Shown: positions 55,211-64,000 of the stretch, one piece after another
Position numbering within the stretch: the stretch's first letter is position 1
How the letters are laid out: each line of letters opens with the position of its first letter
Origin: Asparagopsis taxiformis
Lineage: Eukaryota; Rhodophyta; Florideophyceae; Bonnemaisoniales; Bonnemaisoniaceae
Assembly (NCBI GenBank): GCA_030407315.1
Contig: JALQPE010001824.1
Location: forward strand, 1-64,000
Length of the DNA stretch: 64,000 bases
Direction: 5' to 3'
Translations under genes and position numbers: made by a program
The notes under the pieces: generated by a model
The model's input: only the letters and a program-made list of their open reading frames with translations
The model's database searches: none
What the model was told of the DNA's origin: nothing

Positions 55211-58200
55211 ATGGGCTCCAACGCTACTCTTCCGTCCCGCCCGAGGTTTTCGTGGGATGTTCGCTCAGTCCCCTGGACTGATGGAAAAGGTGATCAATCA
55301 TAGTATGCAAGTGCTGTCGCACTTTGGCAACTTTTTCACAATGGCCTACCGGAGAATAACTCCAATAAGATTCCGCTGAACTTACAAGGAATCATGCTGA
55401 AGTCTCAGCTGTTTGGTCTGGCGTTTGATTTGTGTCGACATGTATCTGATGAAGTTATCCAGTCTGATGATGGTGTGGATGCCATTGTTGATGCAATCCA
55501 CAAAAGAGATCCTTTGGCTGTTATCGGTGATGTGTATCAAGATTTCTTGGATGTTTTGAATGTCAAACGCGGTGAAAAGGAAAGCTTCAAGAATTATGAG
55601 GCACGTTTTGATGCGCATGTGAACAAGTTCAATTCTCATGCTGAATCAGCGCGACTACCTGATGCGTTAGTTGCGTTCATGCTGCTTGCTAATGCAAAAG
55701 TTGATAGCGCTCAGCGTGTTTCTGTGCTTGCTTCTGCGTCCTCTCGCACAGAAGGTCTTACTTCTAAGTCTTCAACAGCAGAATATTTGCAAGCAGTCTC
55801 TTACAGTTCGGTTGCGTCTGTAATCAGGCAATGTGATAAACCGGCTTGCTCTTCTTCTAGTGACAATGGAACACTTTTTGCTAATTATGTTTCCACATCG
55901 CGGCGCAAACAGCATAAGTACAGAAAATCTAAGCTTAGCCCGGAAGATCTAGCAGCTCTTAAAGCTAGAAGCAGGTGCCGCAAATGCCATATGATTGGTC
56001 ACTGGGATTCTGACCATAATGCGGACGGAACTTACACATCGAAAACAAACAATGACCGTTCTTCTACTTCTCAAGGTGGTTTAAAGAAGTCGGTCACATT
56101 TAATATGGTACAGTTGGGCAAAACAGATATCCTTTCTGGTGGATACATTGGTCCTCTTGTGGATGATGGAGCACCATACAGTGGGATTGGTGAGGATGAG
56201 TTCAAGATGCTCCAGCCACTACTCCTCCCTGAATGGTCTAGGAAGTATGAGTCCTTACCAGATACGATTCGTGATCGCCCCTATTGGCAATACGGAACTG
56301 GACAACATTCAAGCCAGTTGCGTCGTATTATTGGATCTATATCATTGACTGCAAAGTCTGATAATGGTAACGCAGTAATCATACGACATCTGGTCATCTC
56401 AGGTTCCTCTCAGTGGATCATAGGCAGAAATGTTACTCGCAATTGCAACATTGTTCACCTTGGAACTAATATATTACAGCTTCCAGTTGCAGATGGATGC
56501 CTTACACCTGACTCAATTACCATGATTGACTATGACTTTCATAGCTATTTGTCTTATGAACTGTTCCTTGATAACGATTTACACCGATCTGAGGATGTTG
56601 AACGAGCTATGTTTTGTGCTACTGCTCAGATTAATGGTTATGATTCAAACCTGATGTGGTCTGATAAGAAGAAGATCATTGATAAGGTCCACAATCATAT
56701 TTGTGGGCACTCTTCTTACACTGATATTAAGATATTACTTCAACGGAATAACATATGGGATTCCGATGTACAGAAGTATCTAAGCTCTGTTCTTGAGACG
56801 TGTTCCAGCTGTAACACTACAAGCACACCTACTCAGACGAGGAAAGTGTCTTTGAGCTCTCTATCCCGTGAGTTTAACCAAGTTGTGTGTATTGACCACT
56901 TCTTTGTGGATGAGCTAAAAATATTTCATGTCATGGATTCAGTAACCCGGTATTCTGTTGGTACAGTTGTTTCTGATACCTCTATGATGTCAGCAATTAC
57001 GGCTTTTGAGATGCTTTGGATTACTCCTTTTTGGACGCCGGATACTATTGTATGTGATGCTGCATTCAAGAATAAGACTTTCATGGACTATCTTCATACC
57101 AATGGTATTACCTCGCGTATATTACCCCCTCGCCGTCATAATAAGAATGTGATTGAATCAAAACATCGCATTATTCGGGATTTGTATCTGAGACTCAAAT
57201 CTGATGTCGATACTCCTAATAATCTCACTAACATGCTACTTATTCAAAGGGCTATACGAATCTCCAATGACTTATACGGTAACGATGTCATGTCAGCCAA
57301 TGAAATGGCAAAAGGTTTTACAAGACCTGTGTGTGATGGGAAATTTCCATCAGCAATCCCAGATGATATCAGTGATGCACACAATGCCTTGTTGGCAAAG
57401 CGCAAGCTTACACTAATACTACGTTCGAAGGCCATCAGTGAAGTACCTATCAGTGTTGGTGATCTTGTTCAATTATATATCAAGCGTAATAATGACAAGA
57501 GAGGCAAATGGACAGCTGCTAAAACTGTCCTTTCTTATGATCATGCCTCCAGAACAGTGACTGTTCCTGGTAAAAGTGGTCGGACAATCTCAGCTTCTAT
57601 TGAGGATGTTAGACCTGCACTGTCTGATAGCTCTCTGGCTACTGCTATACAAGAATCAATTGATTATATGGATTCCGTGCTCAGCGAAGCTGTTTCTGAC
57701 ATGACAGATGATGACTCAGGTCATGATATTCATACCAATTCAGTCAGCAATGATCAAACAGATGGAAACTGCAAACTGGCTGATGTTGGTAATGATTTTG
57801 ACTGTGAAAGTATTAATTCTACGTATGAAGTACCACATGTAGGTCAGGTCATTGAAGTTTATTGGCCCGATGACGACCAATACTATCGTGGTACAATATC
57901 AGAGTATTCTCCTGATACACTGAAACATACAATCCTTTATGATGATGGTGATGTTGAAACGCTAAAACTACAATGTGAGACATGGCGTACTGTATCGGTC
58001 TCTGATGATAAACCACGTCCTTCTGCAGCACAAATTAATTTGAAGTGCAATGGAATTGAGCTACAACCTGGTACTGAGTTGTGCAGTACTGAGAAAGAGG
58101 ATATATCTTTATACTTTGACCAATTTCGCAGTAAGGAATTCATGTTTCATCAAGCTCAGTCACTTCCGTCATACGTTCTGCAGAATGCCTACATGAAAGA

Positions 58201-59709
58201 GGAAAAGTCATTCAAGGAAACCATACAGGCTGTACATGTGTCGAAGGTCCCGAAGCATGCAAACATCATTACAAGTCATGTATTATACAAGGTCAAAGTG
58301 CTAGATGATGGTGAAATGCTTGTGAAAGCACGTATAGCTCCACACGGAAACAAAGATGATGAGAAGTCTTTACTCAAGACTGATTCACAGACATGTCCGC
58401 CTGTTGGAATACGTATTCTACTCTCGATCTGTGCTATACAAAAGTGGAAACTTGCCAAGATTGATGTCAAGTCTGCTTTCCTTCAAACCGGTTCTGCACT
58501 CAGGGATGTATATGTGATCCCGCCTCGCGAATGTTCTAATCGGTCATTTTATTGGCTGTTATTAACTGCTGCTTATGGATTAGTTAACTCTAATGCCAAA
58601 TGGCAGTACCATAGTGATTCATTTATGAAATCACTTGGCTTCTATCAACTAATCTATGTACCTCAACTCTTTTATATATCTGAGAATGGGAGTTTGCAGA
58701 TAATTGCTGTCAAGATTGTGGATGATATATTGCTTGCCGGACAGTTACCCTGCCTTCGTGCATTTGTTGATCGAATTGGACACAAATACAAACTTGGAAC
58801 TATTGCATATACACCTGGAACGATCAAGTTTTATGGCCTGACACTGTCTCAAGATGAATCCTGTCTTATTACGATTCATGGTGATGAAAAACTAGCATCA
58901 ATACAGCCATATCCTATTGATAGGAATCGTCGGAAGAGTACAGATGATACTCTAAATGCTGTTGAGTTGTCCACATTCCGATCCATAAATGGTGTTTTAG
59001 GATGGCTGGGGACTGCAATTAGTCCATTCTGTTCCTTTACTTCAAGCTATCTGCAGCAGAGAAGGGTTAACGCGAACGTTTCGGATTTAGTGCAACAGAT
59101 TAACATGTTACGTCTATTGAAGAAGCTTGGAACTACAACTACTTATAAGCGACCTGTCTCTGGGAGTGACTTAAAACTGTCTATCCTAGTCTTTTCTGAT
59201 GCAAGTCGTTCATCGGATCATGGTCAACTTGGTTTTATCTCTGGTCTACTGTTTGGTGAAATGGCATCAAAGTCTGTGTTTCACGTGCTACAGTGGAGCT
59301 CACAGAAATCTAAACGTCCTGTGAAATCTGTTGGTGCTGCAGAGACTCTTGCTGCAGGATGTGCAATTGATGAAGGAAAGATTCTGGTCAAGGCATTTGA
59401 GGAATTACTATTGTTCGGACAGAACTTCTTATTGCTGTTGACTCCAAAGATTTGTATGATACACTGTCTACATGTCGAAATGCCACGGACAAGTCTATTC
59501 GCGGCGATGTCAGTGTTATCAGATATGAATTCGAGACTCGAAACGTTAGTCGAATGATCTGGATTCCAGGTCTAACCAATCTCTCTGATCCGCTCACGAA
59601 GCCGAACAGTCCGCTTACTCAAGCACTACAGCTTCTTCTTTTCACTGGTGAAATTCCTTTTGATTTTCCTGCATGTCAGTCTAGTTCATCTGATCAGTTC
59701 CTGGGCTGA
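55211..59709 (+). pseudogene. Copia gag-pol with internal Tudor-like domain; one TAG and one frameshift
   Basis: The frame opens at ATG 55211 and is stopped by TAG at 55301-55303, then stays open in the same frame to 59557. Order (residues from 55211): gag; zinc knuckle CRKCHMIGHWDSDH (about 256); protease VDDGAPYSG (about 316); GAG-preintegrase with HNHICGHSS and CSSC (about 495); integrase with CIDHFF, VCDAAFKN and NVIESKH (560-646); a Tudor-like domain VGQVIEVYWPDDDQYYRG...YDDGDVETL (about 875-930); reverse transcriptase with KIVDDILLAG (about 1167); RNase H with FSDASRS (about 1326). A one-base shift near 59400-59415 moves the RNase H end into another frame (VDSKDLYDTLSTCRN...LTKPN) ending at 59709. 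Either these are fresh lesions, sequence errors, or recoding sites. Confidence 0.88.
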
Positions 59710-59754
59710 TTTGTACCTCCGACCTAGCATATTTTAGCTACAAAACAGGTGGAG

Positions 59755-60075
59755 TGTTAATTACAACATTGGTACAGTGGCTCCAATTGTTGAACTGGCA
59801 TTGTTTCGATGTTCTGTTGTACATGAGAAATCGAGTATCGATATTGACTTCGATATTCGTCCTGCATTTGGACATATTTGATGTGCTGTTCTATGACGTG
59901 TCTTCGGTGTTTACGGTTTATGATTGATTGCTTTTGGCTGGAATATAACTGTGGATATTGTAGTATAGGTTGTAGAGCTAGACCGTGCAGCTTGACGACG
60001 ACGACGACAACGAAACGAAAAACTATTCTTTCTTCCAACTACCGAGCATCATCAACTTATCATCACACCTTTATT
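59755..60075 (+). repeat. 3' LTR of young Copia
   Basis: 321 bp; differs from the 5' LTR only in the GAC repeat count as far as I can read. Confidence 0.9.
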
Positions 60076-60202
60076 ACATCACCGCCCAAAAGCGCGATCT
60101 GATTACACCCTCTGCTCAAAAAGCACGGTCACTATTTGCCCCTGATCAATCATCACGGCATCGACTCAACCTACCACATACGCAACTCAGCGTCCATTTA
60201 CT

Positions 60203-61912
60203 ATGGCTTCCATCCCGACAACTGTCCCAATTCAACACCAACTGGAAATACCACTACTCACCTTTAGCAACTTCATCCCGTGGCGTATAACAGTTGATCA
60301 CTTCGCCAGATCACAAGGAGTATACGACTACTTATATCAACCCGCTCCAGAGTCTGCTGATCCCACTATTTGCAATGAACACCGCGAGAAACATGCACAA
60401 GCACAGCTCTTGGTCCTGTCCACACTATCTCCAGAAATCATGCAACACTTCACAAACCATGAGTTTAATGGCCAAATCCATTTGCTATACAACAAAATCC
60501 AGGTCCTACTCTCCTTCCCAAATCCGGAACATACACCGGACAATCTACGTCGTAAAGCACGCGACATACACTGGGATCCCACACTCCCCATTTCAGACTA
60601 CATCGAAAAACACAAACAACTCCGCATCCTCATGATCCGCGCAGCATATCCGGATATCGAAAACGAACAGACCACATTGAGATTCATGCTAGACGGTCTT
60701 GAAGACAAGCAAGATTGGGTACTCCTTCTACAAACCATCTCTGCTCACGCGGATTTACACCCAAAGCAACCACTGTCCCTTGATCAAGTCATTTCAATGA
60801 TGACGAAACATGAAAGCATCCGTCTTCGTGCGCGCCCCTCTCCCACTTTAACACCACCTCTACATCCTAGACGCCATCGTCATTCCCACCCACGCCGCAA
60901 TTTTGATCGAAACCACAAACCTTCCCGACAACATAATTTCCATCCGGCCAACAACATTCCACGCCCATTCAACCGTCACGGACGCTGGTGCAAATATCAC
61001 GGCACAGACACCCACTCTACCGAAAATTGCAATATGCGCAAAATGTTTGAGAGCTTTCTAACATCCCACAATTCTTATCAACCTTCTCAGGCTCATCGCT
61101 TGACTCCGCCAGCTCCCTCCAGCTCCACCACTGACAACAATCTGTCCCTCTCACACATATCATCTTCAGATGAAGTAAGTCATGGACTACCCAACTCGTA
61201 TATTATCGACTCGGGAGCTAACCCAACACATCTAACCACACCACCTCCAGGACTCCCCGTGAACACCTCCACCACAATTTGTGCAGATGGCCATCCTTCC
61301 GTCACTACGCACCGTGGCAACACTTCACTTCCTCTCACAAGTTCGAGTCAGCTCCCACCGCATGATGTCCTCGTAGCTCCTCACCTCGAGTCAAATCTAC
61401 TTTCCATTGGACAAGTTGCCAAGAACCACGACGTACTGTTTCAAAACGAATTTGCCTACATTAAAATGCCAACTTCCCCTCCACCGAAGAATGACGTCAT
61501 TGCAGCCATACCTAAATCAAGCGACGGATTGTACCGCTTGCACACGCCACTCAAGCTCAAACGACAAAAAAGCGCCACAAGAAACAGTATCCGCGAACGC
61601 TTGCCTCTAGCTGTACCGCAAGAGCTTTCCCACTAAAACGCAAGCACACTACGAAACTGAGTACCACTGGTCGCCCACCCTCTCATACCCCGATCATACC
61701 CAACAAAACAGTTCACGAGAAACACATTTCACAACCTTCAAAGACAATCACGTCCATAGGCAAGAAAATTCACAAAATTTCCACTTCCCCGAAGTCAAAA
61801 ATATCCACCAAGCCAAGACCGCGCATCAAATCCGACCTCCCTTCCACAATTCGGGACTACCACGCATGGCATTTGAAACTGAATCACATTCACCCGCAAA
61901 AGATCCATTAAC
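60203..61912 (+). pseudogene. Older Copia gag-protease, truncated
   Basis: A 477-codon frame from 60203 to 61636 encodes a Copia gag (FSNFIPWRITVDHF...ISDYIEKHKQL), a zinc knuckle of form CKYHGTDTHSTENC and a protease with YIIDSGANPTHLT and APHLESNLLSIGQ. After the stop the reading continues in another frame to a GAG-preintegrase trace (HAWHLKLNH, about 61861-61890), then is lost. Integrase and reverse transcriptase are absent. The young Copia lies only 127 bp upstream, so it seems to have inserted into the leader of this element. The gag differs strongly from that of the young copy. Confidence 0.85.
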
Positions 61913-62514
61913 ACTGATTTCGATATGAACAGAACGTACTTTCGAAACCAGAATCCGAAAATTTTTCGATGTTGATTGACTAATTATAAGTTGATTGAAT
62001 TGTGGCCAATGAGATGAAGATGTTGACTGACTGGGTGGCATTGCGCTGACAGTTTCAAGTATAGTACTGCCGTGCTCAATACGATCGCTAGACAGCCTGT
62101 CACAGCACTGTTCATTTCTGCCTTCAAGTCTGGCTGCAACCGTATTGGTAGTTTCCAATATGACCTGATCATATCAAAATTGGTAGTAGATGAAAATATC
62201 AGAATTTATTTTATAAAAACTTATATGTGCACCGTGTTTCTACTCACTATACTTATGCGCCGTGCAGACTCTCGCAAACTTGCCAAGAAGCCCTGAGAAG
62301 TGGCTACTAGTCGTACTTCACCCATTAAGGGCGAATGTGCCCGCCATATTTGTACGCAGATAGGTAGTCAAATCAGCCTCGTCCAACGCAACCAACCCGC
62401 ATTCACCAGCCGCATTTCCATACTGGCACACAGCATCAGTACGTTGTTAGCCGTTGAGATCCCTCATAGAAAACTGCTCCTACACGTACAATTGAATGGC
62501 GTCATCGAGAAAAA
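61913..62514. other. Intergenic
   Basis: No gene recognised. Confidence 0.4.
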
Positions 62515-62709
62515 TTAACGCAGTCGCGTGCAGTAGATCGCATCATCGCCGCGAACTTTCCAGTCCTCGAATACATCGTTCACCAACTTTTCCTCATCCT
62601 CCATCTCGCATGGACCAATATGACTTCCTTTTCGACACTGCGCACAGATCGCTAACAAGCAATACGCGCATCTTACAATATGCGCATCTTCCCAGCCCAT
62701 CTTCGACAA
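62515..62709 (-). pseudogene. IBR-type zinc domain fragment (RBR ubiquitin ligase-like)
   Basis: The spacing C-x2-C-x4-C-x2-C-x4-H-x3-C (VRCAYCLLAICAQCRKGSHIG then PC) fits the second half of an in-between-RING domain, and WKVRGDDAIYC follows where the RING2 of RBR E3 ligases starts. It stops after 64 codons without the remaining ligands. The upstream part of the gene is not continuous, so this is a fragment or an exon. Confidence 0.4.
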
Positions 62710-62731
62710 ACGCCGCCATCCTGGACGAATC

Positions 62732-63058
62732 CTAGAACATTGAAAAGCGAGGCAACGTTAGGGAAGAAGTATTCGTGAAATCGCCACCACACCAGACATT
62801 CTTCCTGTCCAGCTCGTTGAATACTCTTCTTGAATGTGCGAAACTTTCCCAGTTGTCTTGCCAACGTAAATGATATGCTTCCAGAACATGAACTGCATCC
62901 GCATTACCCTCGCCATCGTCTTTTCGAACTTGCAACTCCTTCAGATATTCATTGAGATCTTCTGGAGTGGTCTGAACAGCACCCGACTCCTCCAGGGACT
63001 CTAGACGATTGCATACCGACAGAGCCAAGTTCACAGTGCGCATCACTGCGTCGGACAC
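62732..63058 (-). CDS. Open frame of 108 codons, unknown
   Basis: A helical, charged sequence (VCNRLESLEES, LNEYLKELQVRKDDGEG) looks like real coding composition and could be part of the gene that includes the IBR-like fragment just downstream, or of the broken membrane-protein gene upstream. No domain is recognised. Confidence 0.35.
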   Translation of the reverse strand: MSDAVMRTVNLALSVCNRLESLEESGAVQTTPEDLNEYLKELQVRKDDGEGNADAVHVLEAYHLRWQDNWESFAHSRRVFNELDRKNVWCGGDFTNTSSLTLPRFSMF

Positions 63059-64000
63059 TGTTTCCCATCCAGTGAAATATATCGCTTCCCGAATGCTTTT
63101 CCGTCATGCAGTCTGTGCCCTTGATACAGCGTCACAATCTCTGTCGCGTATTCAAATCCCTCCGCTGGCGCTTCCGGTTGATAAGAATCCGTCTACGACA
63201 ATGTTCCCATATCTTGTGATACAACCGCTCCGATTGGATTCATATTAGAATAACCAGTCTGCTGCGATTGTGCCGCTTCTAACGGCCTGATTTGTTATGC
63301 TTCCTCGCCCGTGGGGAATCCGTATGTCGGCATCGGCTGCACGGCAGCAGTCATTGTCGGCTGCTGATGCATATATATTGGTTGCGCATCAGGTTGGCGT
63401 TCTGGCGTTTGGAAATGTCGCTGAAACGGCTGTGCGGTTTGTATTGCGGAATGATGCACAGGCGCGTGCTGAACACCAGGGTGGTAGGCATTGATGGGAT
63501 GCGTTGGATACTACGTGTTGGGAGGATATGATGGTGCTTGTGCCTGCAAAGGCATCAGTGATGCTGAGTACAGAGCGGAGTCTATATCATTTTGAGATCC
63601 TTGAGCGCGCGTTTTGTTAACGACGAATGCGAAACCGATGAGGACCACTGCGATAAGTGCTGCGCCTCCCGCTGCGGCGCCGATGATTAAGGGTGTGTTC
63701 GTGCCAGAATTGTCCACGACCCTGTTGGTGATTGAGGAGAATACTGCGTTAGTTGATCTCCCAACGAAGCGAGCAAAGAGGATTCAGACAGCACTGCTCA
63801 GAGCATTCATGCACGCTCTCAGTGCACATCACAACACCTTTCGATAACGATATTCAGTTCCTTTTCTAATTCAGCATCCCAATCTTCTTGAACTTCTTCT
63901 CCGACGTCACCGACATTATAGGTGAATCCAGATGTGGATGCTCCGGTTACCTTCTGTACAATTTCTGATTCATCTCCGTCATTCTGAAGAATATTCTGTG
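63043..64000 (-). pseudogene. Single-pass membrane protein gene remnant
   Basis: Reading leftward from the window edge, an acidic stretch (VQEDWDAELEKELN) and Cys-bearing segments in shifted frames precede one transmembrane helix (IIGAAAGGAALIAVVLIGF, about 63635-63695). A long Pro/Gln-rich tail follows in a single frame down to 63043. This tail is interrupted by three in-frame stops: TAG 63511-63513, TAA 63295-63297 and TAG 63193-63195. The tail is rich in Gln, so CAG/CAA to TAG/TAA changes would explain all three. Frameshifts near 63740-63820 disrupt the extracellular side. The layout suggests a receptor-like or surface protein, now decayed. The start lies outside the window. Confidence 0.45.

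Larger units (their letters stand above)
54878..60075 (+). mobile_element. Young full-length Copia element
   Basis: LTRs at 54878-55207 (330 bp) and 59755-60075 (321 bp) look identical except for three GAC triplets in a (GAC)n tract. Both start TGTTAATTAC and end CCTTTATT. Flanks ACATA/ACATC could be a target duplication with one change. A purine-rich tract AAAACAGGTGGAG precedes the 3' LTR. The internal part codes gag-pol. Confidence 0.9.

Noticed and set aside
62515..64000. Ciliate-like genetic code with TAA/TAG as glutamine
   Set aside because: F1 ends at a natural TAG, TGA also interrupts genes, and frameshifts accompany the stops; mutation decay is simpler.

Overview
The window is eukaryotic nuclear DNA. 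It holds two tRNA-Ser(GCU) and two tRNA-His(GUG) genes that each carry a short intron after anticodon position 37, spliceosomal GT..AG introns of 47-76 nt, TATA boxes about 80-120 bp upstream of start codons, and Copia, Gypsy, hAT, DDE_Tnp_4 and DDE_3 transposable elements. A compact-gene alga, possibly a red alga, is my best guess, but no single gene fixes the lineage.

Left block (1 to about 23.3 kb) is a palindrome-rich, gene-bearing repeat region. Intronless genes alternate with foldback hairpins of one family (arm core TTGCTCGAGCAA + CTCAATCCG). Two paralogues (P1, 1214-4227; P2, 4927-8162) join a ParB/sulfiredoxin-like N-terminus to a C-terminal domain that looks like a 2-oxoglutarate/Fe(II) oxygenase. 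P1 keeps the HxD...H...R pattern; P2 has lost the Asp and is frameshifted. Then come a convergent pair of unfamiliar genes (A, 8855-10498; B, 10619-12358), a tandem array of four units each holding its own long hairpin (12551-14195), repeats dense in AACCAG words that flank a Gypsy fragment (14754-16985), a decayed second copy of gene A (19689-21344), and a second copy of the AACCAG block joined to a DDE_3 transposase remnant (21465-23250).

Middle block (23.5-37.3 kb) is a transposon graveyard: a Gypsy chromodomain tail with its LTR, a hAT transposase broken by a 0.75-kb insertion, two diverged DDE_Tnp_4 transposase pseudogenes, and a nearly intact three-exon DDE transposase with a divergent two-exon accessory gene. 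It ends with a decayed allantoinase gene.

Right-centre block (37.3-54.3 kb) is gene-sparse. It holds the four tRNA genes and a dispersed family of four small predicted secreted proteins (F1-F4): signal peptide, helical middle part, and a C-terminal cage C-x(3,4)-C-x3-C-x4-C-x-C-x-C, each behind a TATA box. I do not recognise the family.

Right block (54.9-64 kb): a young Copia element with near-identical LTRs carries a Tudor-like domain between integrase and reverse transcriptase, and is interrupted by one in-frame TAG and one frameshift. It sits just upstream of an older truncated Copia gag-protease. The last 1.5 kb carries fragments of an IBR-type zinc domain and of a single-pass membrane protein gene with several in-frame stops.

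All calls come from reading the sequence; no alignments or database searches were run.
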